A stretch of 64,000 nt of DNA. Origin: Pseudomonas orientalis (GTDB taxonomy: Bacteria > Pseudomonadota > Gammaproteobacteria > Pseudomonadales > Pseudomonadaceae). The notes under the pieces were generated by a model, which saw nothing but the letters and a program-made list of their open reading frames with translations, did no database searches and had not been told where the DNA came from. The DNA lies in the NCBI RefSeq assembly GCF_022807995.1, contig NZ_CP094351.1:4945501-5009500 (forward strand). The letters are read 5' to 3'. The position numbers were made by a program, and so were the translations under genes. Numbering within the stretch: position 1 is the stretch's first letter; each line of letters begins with the position of its first letter. This document shows positions 12,117-20,270 of this stretch, piece by piece.

Positions 12117-12395
12117 ATGAAGCGTTCCGCTCTTGCTGGCTTGTTCATCACCGCTGCGATGCTGGCATCCCCCGCCTTTGCGGCCGGTGATAAAGACCTC
12201 TGCGAGATCAATCTGGACAAAATCAACAACGGCAAAGCCCTGCTGTCCACCGACACCAGTGGCAAAAGCGGCGAAATCGACACCGCCGTCGCCCAAGCCA
12301 AGGCAGCCAGCGCCGCCGGTGACCACAAGAAGTGCATCGAAATCACCTCCAAGGCCCTGCAAGACCTGCAGAACAGCGAGAAAGGCGGTCAGTAA
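12117..12395 (+). CDS. Small secreted hypothetical protein
   Basis: I do not recognise a named family. The 92 residues start with a clear Sec signal peptide (MKRSALAGLFITAAMLASPAFA, predicted cleavage after AFA, position 22-23). The mature part is about 70 residues, with two cysteines (in DLCEIN and KKCIEI) that could form a disulfide in the periplasm, and two helical Ala/Lys-rich stretches. An SD AAGGAGA precedes the ATG. It stands alone between the lactate operon and ssrA and is followed by a terminator. Likely a periplasmic protein conserved in the genus; function unknown. Confidence 0.85.
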   Translation: MKRSALAGLFITAAMLASPAFAAGDKDLCEINLDKINNGKALLSTDTSGKSGEIDTAVAQAKAASAAGDHKKCIEITSKALQDLQNSEKGGQ

Positions 12396-12401
12396 GCGAT
12401 A

Positions 12402-12427
12402 GGGCCGACCTTCGGGTTGGCCTTTCC
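12402..12427 (+). terminator. Terminator after the small secreted protein gene
   Basis: GGCCGACC / GGTTGGCC stem (one G-U pair) with a TTCG tetraloop followed by TTTCC. Confidence 0.65.
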
Positions 12428-12488
12428 TGAAGGTTTGGCGTACACTACACAAGCTTGTCACTCACTAGAAACAACGAGTTACAAGCAC

Positions 12489-12885
12489 GGGGCCGTTTAG
12501 GATTCGACGCCGGTCGCGAAACTTTAGGTGCATGCCGAGTTGGTAACAGAACTCGTAAATCCACTGTTGCAACTTCTTATAGTTGCCAATGACGAAAACT
12601 ACGGCCAGGAATTCGCTCTCGCTGCGTAAGCAGCCTTAGCCCTGAGCTTCTGGTACCTTCGGGTCCAGCAATCACCAGGGGATGTCTGTAAACCCAAAGT
12701 GATTGTCATATAGAACAGAATCGCCGTGCAGTACGTTGTGGACGAAGCGGCTAAAACTTACACAACTCGCCCAAAGCACCCTGCCCTTCGGGTCGCTGAG
12801 GGTTAACTTAATAGAAACGGCTACGCATGTAGTACCGACAGCGGAGTACTGGCGGACGGGGGTTCAAATCCCCCCGGCTCCACCA
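12489..12885 (+). ncRNA. ssrA: Transfer-messenger RNA (tmRNA)
   Basis: Rescues stalled ribosomes with SmpB. The 5' end GGGGCCG pairs with the 3' end CGGCTCC followed by ACCA, giving the tRNA-like acceptor stem, and GGGTTCAAATCCC forms the T arm. The tag reading frame lies at 12585-12629 and encodes ANDENYGQEFALAA followed by TAA, the proteolysis tag ending ALAA. The 397-base length is normal for this genus. A terminator follows at 12897. The 3' end is a known integration target and a genomic island starts right after it. Confidence 0.97.
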
Positions 12886-12896
12886 CTTCATCATCT

Positions 12897-12922
12897 AAAG
12901 ACGTCCACGGACGTCTTTTTTT
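12897..12922 (+). terminator. Terminator downstream of ssrA
   Basis: AAAGACGTCC / GGACGTCTTT with a 2-base loop and a T run, 12 bases after the ssrA CCA end. Confidence 0.85.
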
Positions 12923-13104
12923 GTGCCTGGAATCCAATCATACGGGGGTTTAACGCTTCTTGGACTTTTGAGGACTCTGTGTTCAACGCGCTTTGCAGTG
13001 CTGGAAGCAATGCACATCAATCTGCTGCCGTTTTACGATCTCTGACGCAGCTAACGTAATCGGCTACAACGACAGCGGATAAGTTCTCCCGTCAAGTTGT
13101 AAAC

Positions 13105-13332
13105 CTAAATGCCCTGAGTTGCCAGCGCCGAGGCAACCAACACCGATTGCGCGGCAAGCGCCTGGGGCACGCCGATGACCTCGGCCATGCACTCCAACGC
13201 TGGCCCAAGAATCCCGCTCAGTGCCTGGACTGGATAAGGCTGGGCCACGGTACTCGACTCAATCAGTGGTCGAGGTGGTCGTGGTAGTTCAAGCTTCGAA
13301 TCTAATTGCTGCATGGCCCTCTCCTCGTTCAT
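13105..13332 (-). pseudogene. Fragment of a DUF3987 (primase/helicase-like) gene
   Basis: The 75 residues contain PRPPRPLIESSTVAQPYPVQALSGILGPALECMAE and the following VPQALAAQSVLVASALATQ, which resemble the N-terminus of DUF3987 proteins, about 500-residue proteins of mobile elements. The reading frame stops where the main domain should begin, so this is a 5' fragment. It is consistent with the mosaic, decayed nature of the island. The assignment comes from recognising the N-terminal pattern only. Confidence 0.55.
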
Positions 13333-13562
13333 TGCTGGCTGTCCCCACGTAGTCCCGCCACGGTTGTTGGGTGTTATCAGGGACCAAGGCCTCTGCAGCC
13401 TGTGAGGTTTTCACTTGTGCGGAACGAACTGCTCCTTACGACCGAGAGCAAGGGCATGAACCCATGAACCTGACCTCCTTAGACGCATCTGAAGATGCGG
13501 GCGGGGGGAGGCTATGCCGAGTGACGAGTTCGGCACCTAGAGATCTTGGGCGGGAGAAGAAG

Positions 13563-13907
13563 TCAGACCGCTAGGACAGGTGCTGTACGAATTGGCCTGC
13601 GCCAATCAATGCCTTCCAACAGCATCGATAACTGCGCCGCCGTCAGCGACACGCTGCCGCGGGTTGCTTGCGGCCAGACGAAGCGACCTTGTTCCAGGCG
13701 TTTGCAGAACAGGCACAAACCGTCGCCGTCCCACCACAGCAACTTGATCCGATCACCGCGTCGTCCGCGAAAGGCAAAGATCTGGCCGCAGAAGGGATCG
13801 GCTTCCAGCTGTGTCTGTACCAATGCTGCCAATCCGTCGAAGCCTCGGAGCATATCGGTGACGCCGGCGGCGATCCAGATACGGGTTCCAGCGGGAGGAG
13901 AAATCAT
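13563..13907 (-). CDS. tnpB: IS66 family accessory protein TnpB (Orf2)
   Basis: IS66 elements carry tnpA, tnpB and tnpC; TnpB is a small accessory protein required for transposition in studied elements. The 114-residue product has the full family pattern: GTRIWIAAGVTDMLRGFDGLAALVQ, then DPFCGQIFAFRGRRGDRIKLLWWDGDG, then RFVWP. Its ATG overlaps the tnpA stop by four bases (ATGA), as in intact IS66. Downstream, where tnpC should start, there is no trace of the transposase, so the element is incomplete. Confidence 0.93.
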   Translation of the reverse strand: MISPPAGTRIWIAAGVTDMLRGFDGLAALVQTQLEADPFCGQIFAFRGRRGDRIKLLWWDGDGLCLFCKRLEQGRFVWPQATRGSVSLTAAQLSMLLEGIDWRRPIRTAPVLAV

Positions 13908-14235
13908 CGCAGCAACTGCTGCAAGGTCTGCGGGTCAGGGGAGCCGGTGATGCGTAGCGTGGCTTTTCCTGCTTCTATCACGATCCCGGAATGGGATTTT
14001 TGCGGCAGCGCCGCTGCTGACGGCAAGTCGATAGGTGCTTTGATCACCTCGACTGACAAGAACGTTGCGCTCACACCGACCGGGCCGAATGCGCCGTCCT
14101 GATATTGCTGCCGCCAACGAAAAACTATGTTGGCATTGACGTAATGCTCGCGAACGATCATCGACACTGAGGCGCCGGGTTGATATGAGGCTTCGACGAC
14201 TTTGCGCTTGAATACGGATGGAAATTCGGGCGGCG
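13904..14235 (-). pseudogene. tnpA: IS66 family TnpA (Orf1), 5' end disrupted
   Basis: From about 14212 the reading frame shows the IS66 Orf1 helix-turn-helix pattern FKRKVVEASYQPGASVSMIV followed by NANIVFRWRQQYQ, and the C-terminal GKATLRITGSPDPQTLQQLLR. Upstream the frame stays open to 14455 but changes into sequence without IS66 similarity, so the native start is lost or replaced by a junction near 14230. It overlaps tnpB by four bases. Confidence 0.75.
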
Positions 14236-14602
14236 ACCGGAGCGACGAACGGGAGCTATATCCAAGATGGTGCCCACTAGAAATGGTGTCCACTATCTTG
14301 GCTAATTTGGAGAACGGTAAGGAGTGGGTGCTGATCGGACGGTTACGCTCAAAGGGGCGCTTTGAAGGGTTCACATCCATCTTTAGTCTAGCCGTCGAAG
14401 AATAGGCTTCGCCTGCCATCGGAGGAGGTGGGCTCTGTGTGGCATGATGGAACAAACTAAGCGACCTGCTAGGTCAATCCAAACCTTTACATATGCTGTT
14501 GCCGGAACACTAAAGGGCGCTCAAGCCCTGGTATTTATGGGCTTGAGCGCATATCTTTTTTACAGCGGCACGCCAGAGGCATGTCGTTAATCGAAGCAAC
14601 AA
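14236..14602. other. Gap with mobile-element debris, no gene seen
   Basis: An open frame on the minus strand runs through 14236-14455 but resembles nothing I know. Two near-repeats (on the minus strand AGTGGACACCAT and AGTGGGCACCAT, about 14270-14300) look like the end of another IS. From 14513 to 14570 a hairpin-like GCGCTCAAGCC / GGCTTGAGCGC with a following T run could terminate transcription of a neighbour. Confidence 0.4.
14513..14570. terminator. Inverted repeat downstream of the AIPR gene
   Basis: GCGCTCAAGCC (14517-14527) pairs with GGCTTGAGCGC (about 14539-14549). The T run after it on the plus strand and its place about 50 bases past the AIPR stop make it a terminator candidate. 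Confidence 0.55.
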
Positions 14603-16555
14603 TTAGAATACGACGTCCTGAATTGTTCCGCTTTCGAACCTTATATTGCAGCTAACCTCTTCAATGGAGTCGAATTTCGGATTATCGTATTGATAACTAT
14701 GCTCTCTGGAGTTATAGCTGAACGTCGCGGTGCCGTTTGACGCTTTATAACGACGAACTCTATAGTTTCCTTTTAGGAATTGAGCTTGAGCCTGGGGTTG
14801 CAGTGGCTTCAAAGTATCGTTCGGACCAGCATTTTTTCTTTCTTGCACTGCTTTGGCTTTTTGACGACAAGAGTCTGCAACGACGATCTTGTGTTTTTCG
14901 AGAATGGCGCTGGTGTGACGTGGATCCATATGATCATTTGAACCGAAACCAAATGAATTAATGATCGCTTCCGCCGTTTGTATCGCTCGTTCAAAGCCGC
15001 TATTAATTTTAGTAATCATATCCTTGACATGGTCGTCAGTTGTCTTTTTTTCTGGACTTAGATCAATATGGAGTAGTTTCTTAACTAGAAGCGCAACGTG
15101 GTAACTCCATTTGGACATTCGGCGTCTTGCGCAGTGCTCCTTGGATTTTGAAAAAATCAAATGGGATACGAAGTATAGCGCTGGGTGATGACTTTCATTA
15201 AAAAGAAGGCTGCTTGCTTCGTTATTGTAGTCTCTAAGCAGTTGACCATAATAAAAGTGGACTTTATGAGGCTCCTCGAGCGCTATGGATATGAATGATT
15301 TGATTAATAGAGGTGCTGACACTGTTTCGCTCAGTAGTATCGTATCATCTTCATCATATTGATGAGGTCGCCGCGCATAAAAAATTCGGTGCCCTTGTGT
15401 ATTCATCGCTGCGAAGAAGTCTTCAAGTCGCTTGTGGTATGGCTTGATGGTTGCGAATGCCTCCTTCATCACCACCGACTGGCTGTTGGTGGCTTTAATG
15501 ACACTGCTAGATAATTCAATGTCATCAGTTTCAATAAGCTTGATCGTGACGTACATGTCATCCGTTATATGCTCTCTGTTTTCAAAAAGAACGTGGCTCG
15601 TCTGACATCCGTTAACGATTTGGAACCCCGATATCTTAAAAACATCTCCAGAAGGTACCACCTTTTTTGCGACAACTGTTACGCCATTATTAAGAACAGA
15701 AAACAAATTTCTCTGGGCGTCACTTTTTATTGTTTCGGCAATATCAGCATTTACTTGATTTGCGCTACCGAGATAGTCGCGAACGTTGTCGTAAAATACA
15801 CCCTTGTTAATACTCCCACTTTGATTTTTAATAAATTCTACGTAGTCCTTACACTTAGAGACACCCAGGTATGCCGCCGTAGCCAAGGACAACTTAGGCA
15901 ATGCAACATGGCGCTGAAACATCAAAGGCTTAGTGATTCTGTTTAATGTCTCCTTGTAAAGATTTTGTAGTTCGACAGCCCCAATCAATTTACTCTCGAC
16001 AGATGAGAACATATACTTCAAGTTTTCGATCTCGCTGACCGTAGCTTGTACTTGAGGTAGAAAATCCTTGTCAGGAAATTTTCCGTCGCCGGTGTAAACA
16101 TATTTCATTGTTAATGTCGGATCACAACGAAATTTTCCGGCTTTATCGTAGATGAATTGCTTGATTGCATATGCTTCTTTAAGCTCTACTGGCTGATCTT
16201 CTAATTTGCCAGTGAAAAATATTTTAACAGCTTGCAGAAACTTAAGATAATCACCCAAATCCACGCTAGATGAGGTTTTAGCTTGGATAAATGTAAAGCT
16301 TGTATCGAATATCCCTGTAGTAAGCGGGACAGCTGAGTTGACGCTATAAACCAGGACGTCGTTAATTGCAATCGCTACCGAGTCAACCCCAATGCAATTA
16401 CCTGTGCTTAGGGCGTCAGGCTCAAATGTGTCGTTGTAATCATTGGCTAGCAATGAATAAACTACGAATTGTTCAAAGCGGAGGCTATCGCTATCAGTTA
16501 GAGAGTTTTTAGTTGAGAATTCTTTAAGCATGCTTTGCAGTGTGATGTTGTTCAT
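14603..16555 (-). CDS. AIPR family abortive-infection protein
   Basis: 650-residue protein of the AIPR (abortive phage resistance) family, judged from the core RNLFSVLNNGVTVVA (about residues 282-296) and FQIVNGCQTSHVL (about 311-323). The N-terminal third contains GVDSVAIAIND followed about 30 residues later by FTFIQAKTS, an arrangement like the D...QxK active site of Mrr-type PD-(D/E)XK nucleases. The start is set at MNNITLQSML because AAGGA lies 5 bases upstream; a start five codons earlier has no SD. It is AT-rich compared with core genes, has no partner gene of the Z1/DUF4420 type next to it, and is followed by a hairpin. The defence role is inferred from the family. Confidence 0.85.
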   Translation of the reverse strand: MNNITLQSMLKEFSTKNSLTDSDSLRFEQFVVYSLLANDYNDTFEPDALSTGNCIGVDSVAIAINDVLVYSVNSAVPLTTGIFDTSFTFIQAKTSSSVDLGDYLKFLQAVKIFFTGKLEDQPVELKEAYAIKQFIYDKAGKFRCDPTLTMKYVYTGDGKFPDKDFLPQVQATVSEIENLKYMFSSVESKLIGAVELQNLYKETLNRITKPLMFQRHVALPKLSLATAAYLGVSKCKDYVEFIKNQSGSINKGVFYDNVRDYLGSANQVNADIAETIKSDAQRNLFSVLNNGVTVVAKKVVPSGDVFKISGFQIVNGCQTSHVLFENREHITDDMYVTIKLIETDDIELSSSVIKATNSQSVVMKEAFATIKPYHKRLEDFFAAMNTQGHRIFYARRPHQYDEDDTILLSETVSAPLLIKSFISIALEEPHKVHFYYGQLLRDYNNEASSLLFNESHHPALYFVSHLIFSKSKEHCARRRMSKWSYHVALLVKKLLHIDLSPEKKTTDDHVKDMITKINSGFERAIQTAEAIINSFGFGSNDHMDPRHTSAILEKHKIVVADSCRQKAKAVQERKNAGPNDTLKPLQPQAQAQFLKGNYRVRRYKASNGTATFSYNSREHSYQYDNPKFDSIEEVSCNIRFESGTIQDVVF

Positions 16556-16859
16556 GCAAATCCTTGGCATTGTTATGAACTGTTTGAGGCTTAGGGGATG
16601 TCTAAATTAGTAGTCCAGGAGGATTACCGCTTCAGAGAGAAGAAGCGCAGAGAATTCAGCCCTGACTGGATTCTAACTGATGGCCATTGGCTATGCATAC
16701 CCCGCAGCTTGTGAGGCTAGGTATCATCGCTATACATCATCTCACCAACCAGATTCCGTTTTTCGTGGCGCCCGCGAACGTCCGTTTTGGATCGAGTAGC
16801 GACCACCACTCTTTCTGACTGATTCCACCCTTGTACTCTCTCAACATGGAGGACGAGCC
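16556..16859. other. Intergenic region between AIPR gene and integrase remnant
   Basis: About 300 bases between divergent genes. It must hold the AIPR promoter and the integrase promoter, but I see no clear consensus boxes. The only notable items are the AAGGA SD for the AIPR start (16561-16565, minus) and the ATGGAGGA SD just before 16860. Confidence 0.5.
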
Positions 16860-17278
16860 ATGAACATTATTGCTAAACACAGCCAACAGCCTTGGCACAA
16901 GGGAAAGCTTGTCGGGCAGAAAGCCCCGCTGCGAGTAAGAGATATCTGGGCCATTCGGGTCAGACTCCAGCTCGCGGAGAAGACACGTGATTTGGCGCTC
17001 TTCACTTGGCTATCGACAGCAAGCTGCGTGCTTGTGACTTAACCACGCTGCGAGCTCGAGACATAGCCCATGGCGAGTATGTCTCGTCACGGGCCATCGT
17101 GATGCAGCAGAAAACTCAGCACCCTGTGCAATTCGAAATCACTGAGCAAACTCGAACGGTTTTGGAGGCGAGGATGCATCAGGCGCACCTCCGCAGCGAG
17201 GACTGCTTGTTTCCAACTAGATAGCTGGGAATCGAGGTCGATGATGCCTTGGAAATGGCGGAACAAACGGAGGTCTGA
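16860..17278 (+). pseudogene. Tyrosine-type site-specific integrase, frameshifted and internally deleted
   Basis: The sequence codes for MNIIAKHSQQPWHKGKLVGQ and continues to AEKTRDLALF, where the frame shifts near 17003. It then resumes as LAIDSKLRACDLTTLRARDI up to DCLFPTR (17220). A stop follows, and then the tail LGIEVDDALEMAEQTEV ending at the TGA 17276-17278. This is the start, middle and very end of a widespread roughly 210-residue integrase. The segment with the catalytic HxxR and Tyr residues is missing between 17220 and 17223. The gene cannot make an active recombinase. Confidence 0.8.
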
Positions 17279-17409
17279 CCATCCATAGTGACGGTCGATG
17301 TTTCACCGTTGCTATCCGACCCAATGTTGCCAATCACAAAAGACCAACATCCTGGTTCAGCTGCGGAACGCGAAGCGATCCGCCTGCTGCAAACCACTGT
17401 TAGACGATG

Positions 17410-18495
17410 TCATCTCCCTCCCTTTCTCCGGTTGTCCTCAAGGCACAGCATCTGACAGTTGACCGCTTCTGTCTTGCCACCCTCGTGCCATGGCTTGATG
17501 TGGTCTGCCTCCATCTCTTCGATGGTGAAGGTTTTGGCGCAGTCAGGACACACACCCTTCTGCCGCTCAAACGCTGAACGGCGCATCCTCTCATCGAACT
17601 GGCGGATGTTGAGATGCTTCTCCTTGCCATTCAACACGTAGTGATAGACGCCGCGATAGTTCGTCACATCCGGGTCTTGCAGGAGGGCTGAGATGCGATC
17701 CTCGAGCTCGACAGGGTCGAGAGACACGTCCTTGTAAACGTTGTAGAGCTCACCCCACGGTTGTCCCTTCATTTCTTTATTACGCGCCACCGGAAAGGTT
17801 GCCCTTACCCATGCAACGACGTTTTGGAAGTACACCCACAACTCGTTTGCCTTGGATTTGTGTTGGTGTTTCCCCATATACGCCGCAATGTTGCCGCCGC
17901 TGATCCAGTCTAGGACATTTTCGAGATAGTCCTGGCGGATGGGCGATCCACTCATGAGCTCGCTTCCGATTTGGTAAGCGGGACAAGCGGTCTTGCTGAA
18001 ATGTTTCTTGGCGTCCGACAACCACGGACCCGCGTAAGTCGCGTTGCGGAGTTCCTGTTTAGTTAATACCTTGCCAGCGATATTGATGGTCTCAAACCAG
18101 GCCAGCCTTTCACTATCTGTCCCCTCGCAAAAATAAACCATTAACTCATAGTTGAGGATTTGCTCCTGCTGGTCATTTGTGAGGTTATGGAAGTAGAGGT
18201 CGTTCCATGTAAACTCTCCATCCACGTACTGGCAAATCGAGATCGTGCGTTGCTGCCCGTCGATTACTTCAAAGGTGTTGTCGTCGCGAACGGACCAATA
18301 CATGACGTTGAGAGGAAAATTTTGGGTCAGTGTGTCTATGACCTTGTTGCGCTCCTTGGCGTCATATACGAACTCGCGCTGGTATGGCGGGCGGATATCA
18401 AGTTTACCGCTATAACCGCGAACGCCGCCCTCCGCGTCGTCGAAGTAGCCTTCATACAAGTCGCGAACGAGGATCTTCTTGAGTTCGATTTCCAT
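17410..18495 (-). CDS. DUF262 and HNH endonuclease domain protein (GmrSD-like), putative restriction nuclease
   Basis: 361-residue protein with an N-terminal DUF262 domain of the GmrS/ParB-like NTP-hydrolysing type: PPYQREFVY at 37-45 and the signature VIDGQQRTISI at 78-88. The C-terminal HNH nuclease has CPDC (316-319), ADHIKPWHEGG with His332, N346 and a second cysteine pair C347/C351. In GmrSD enzymes the same two activities cleave modified phage DNA. Here the gene is coupled to an EcoRI-type methyltransferase: its ATG shares one base with the methylase stop (TGATG at 18493-18497). The likely job is the cutting part of a restriction-modification-like pair; this is inferred. Confidence 0.85.
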   Translation of the reverse strand: MEIELKKILVRDLYEGYFDDAEGGVRGYSGKLDIRPPYQREFVYDAKERNKVIDTLTQNFPLNVMYWSVRDDNTFEVIDGQQRTISICQYVDGEFTWNDLYFHNLTNDQQEQILNYELMVYFCEGTDSERLAWFETINIAGKVLTKQELRNATYAGPWLSDAKKHFSKTACPAYQIGSELMSGSPIRQDYLENVLDWISGGNIAAYMGKHQHKSKANELWVYFQNVVAWVRATFPVARNKEMKGQPWGELYNVYKDVSLDPVELEDRISALLQDPDVTNYRGVYHYVLNGKEKHLNIRQFDERMRRSAFERQKGVCPDCAKTFTIEEMEADHIKPWHEGGKTEAVNCQMLCLEDNRRKGGR

Positions 18496-19595
18496 CAGGC
18501 TTCAATCTTCTTGTTGCGGATGAGGATACGAGGATAGGTTTGAGTAAAGAACTCATCGCCCACCTTGTAGTAGGTCTTACCAAGGGGAGGGGTCGCCACC
18601 TTGATCACTGCGCCATCGTTCAGTTTACCCACGCGACTAATCTTGCCATTCGCGCTCAGCTGTTCTTGCTGTGGATACGTTTTGGTCGCCAAACCGAACC
18701 ACGTTTTAGTAATGCCGACAATCTCAAACTGGTCAGGATTGTGTTTCGCGAAAAACCCGGGAGTAACACCCATGACGCCTTCGTAATCCTTGGGAATGTT
18801 AGCGACTGTACCGACCTCTATGGCGTCAAAGTTGTCATAGGCGGGATATTCGTCAGAGTTGAAGGTTTTGAAGAGAATCATATCTTCGTGGCGCTTTCGG
18901 TAGTCCAAGTTCGTGAACCAGCACATATTTCCGAAGCTGCGCCACTTTTGCCCCGTTTCGTCTACCCAGAACCGCGTTGCGCGCTCCGTATAATGGTCCG
19001 GAACCTTGAAACTCATATCCCCACTATTAGCACCTAACCATAATTTCTCTTCCTTGAGCAGCGGAAAGATCTCCTTCAGGGTAATTGCATTCTGGTTTCC
19101 AAGAATGATGAACTTCTTATCATACTCGATAAGTTGCGCGATGTACTCTCGGAAGAGGGAGAACGGGGGATTGGTGACCACGATGTCCGCTTGTTTCAAA
19201 AGTTCGATGGATTCCGCGCTGCGAAAATCTCCATCACCATCTAAGAAGTTGACATGTATCTCATCGTCTCCCGGAATGCGGTCACCGTCCTTATCACCTT
19301 CGTACTCTAGGACGATCGCACGATCACTTTCATGCTCACTGAAGAGGTCACGCTTCTGATTTCTGTAGCAGGTTGCTATTAACTTCTTGAGACCAAATTT
19401 CTCGAAGTTGAAGGAGAAGAAATGGAAGAAGGCACTGACCCTTGGATCATCGCAGTTGAGATAGACGACCTTGCCCTTGAAATGGCTCCGGTAGTGCTTG
19501 AGTTCGCGCTCGACGTCTTCTCGCTGAGTGTAAAACTCATCCTCCTTATTCGCCTTCGCCCTGCTCAGGCTTGCGTTCTGCGTCTCTACAACCAT
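18495..19595 (-). CDS. EcoRI-type adenine-specific DNA methyltransferase
   Basis: m6A DNA methyltransferase of the EcoRI methylase family. Diagnostic parts: KANKEDEFYTQREDVERELKHY at the N-terminus, VVYLNCDDPRVSAFF in the AdoMet-binding position, the catalytic motif IVVTNPPFSLFREYI, and the C-terminal TKTWFGLATKTYPQQ / KVGDEFFTQTYPRILIR. The start at 19595 (MVVETQNASLSRAK, 366 residues) is preceded by AAGGA at 8 bases; an upstream ATG at 19619 adds eight residues but has only a weak SD. It is the first gene of a two-gene unit with the DUF262-HNH gene. No controller (C protein) gene is visible. Confidence 0.9.
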   Translation of the reverse strand: MVVETQNASLSRAKANKEDEFYTQREDVERELKHYRSHFKGKVVYLNCDDPRVSAFFHFFSFNFEKFGLKKLIATCYRNQKRDLFSEHESDRAIVLEYEGDKDGDRIPGDDEIHVNFLDGDGDFRSAESIELLKQADIVVTNPPFSLFREYIAQLIEYDKKFIILGNQNAITLKEIFPLLKEEKLWLGANSGDMSFKVPDHYTERATRFWVDETGQKWRSFGNMCWFTNLDYRKRHEDMILFKTFNSDEYPAYDNFDAIEVGTVANIPKDYEGVMGVTPGFFAKHNPDQFEIVGITKTWFGLATKTYPQQEQLSANGKISRVGKLNDGAVIKVATPPLGKTYYKVGDEFFTQTYPRILIRNKKIEA

Positions 19596-19805
19596 CCTGC
19601 TGTTCCTTGCGTCTGCCATCGGGCTTCGGACATATCGTTATCTAAATACTATTGTGCAACATCACTGTCGAAAGGATTACGACAGCCGCCGGGAGTAATG
19701 CGACATTGATAACAAGCCTAGGCTGCTTGATCAGGTCGCCAGAAAATTCTGGCTCGAACACTACTCGATTCGCACTGCGCAAGTCCATTGCCAATGACCG
19801 CTTTT

Positions 19806-19991
19806 GGCCGATTCTGTTAAAAAAGTCGGACGCGGTTCTCAGGGCAGAAGAGTAAGTGCATGAGATTAAAATCTTAAATGGCCGCACAGGCATTCGGACA
19901 CCGATTTCACGTAGCCGCGCGAAAAACAGGCTCCTTCACCGCTCAGCATCCGGGCAATCCGAGAGAACCGACTTTTTCAACAGAATCGGCC
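19806..19991. repeat. 24-base inverted repeats resembling IS ends
   Basis: GGCCGATTCTGTTAAAAAAG... at 19806-19829 is the reverse complement of the sequence at 19968-19991 with one mismatch. The motif CTTTTTCAACAGAATCGGCC is common at the ends of IS elements in Gram-negatives. The 138 bases between hold no gene, so this is a MITE-like remnant or two nested IS ends. Confidence 0.6.
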
Positions 19992-20239
19992 GGGTTCTGC
20001 CGTTCACCACCTTCAGCCTCCTATCAAGCGCAACCTGTATCCCGAGAGCGGCAGGAAGATCACCCCCTAATCAAAGATGAGAAGCAAAGGCGTAAAATCG
20101 ATTACAAGCGCCAGACCAGAGCGTGGATATCTCGTGGGGTATTCCAGTTGGTATTCCAATCAAAACTAAAAAATAAATTTATCTTAAATAATCAATGCCA
20201 TAGGATGCCAATTCAGATTACCCCGGCAATTCGAAGCAT

Positions 20240-20270
20240 CAACAAAACCCGCCTAGCGCGGATTTTGTTG
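20240..20270 (+). terminator. tRNA-type terminator, likely the displaced original ssrA terminator
   Basis: CAACAAAACCCGC / GCGGATTTTGTTG with a 5-base loop and one mismatch, without any gene directly upstream. Position just after a CCCCGGC match to the ssrA end suggests it was the ssrA terminator before the island inserted. Confidence 0.6.

Larger units (their letters stand above)
12886..20270. mobile_element. Genomic (defence) island inserted at the ssrA 3' end
   Basis: The stretch between the ssrA 3' end and about 20.25 kb differs from its surroundings: lower GC (about 40-45% in sampled lines of the AIPR gene), IS and integrase remnants, and defence-type genes. On the right, CCCCGGC at 20221-20227 matches the last part of ssrA (12872-12878) and is followed within 15 bases by a tRNA-type terminator (20240-20270), which looks like the original ssrA terminator pushed away by insertion. 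The direct repeat GGTATTCCA (20138-20146, 20150-20158) nearby could be integrase arm sites. The exact right edge is inferred. Confidence 0.65.

Noticed and set aside
13371..13574. Small plus-strand open frame of 67 codons between the DUF3987 fragment and tnpB
   Set aside because: Weak start and no similarity; overlaps the end of tnpB on the other strand.
19876..19900. Sequence resembling the reverse complement of a tRNA T-arm (GGCCGCACAGGCATTCGGACACC)
   Set aside because: The T-loop does not fit and no other arms can be folded; at most an old att remnant.
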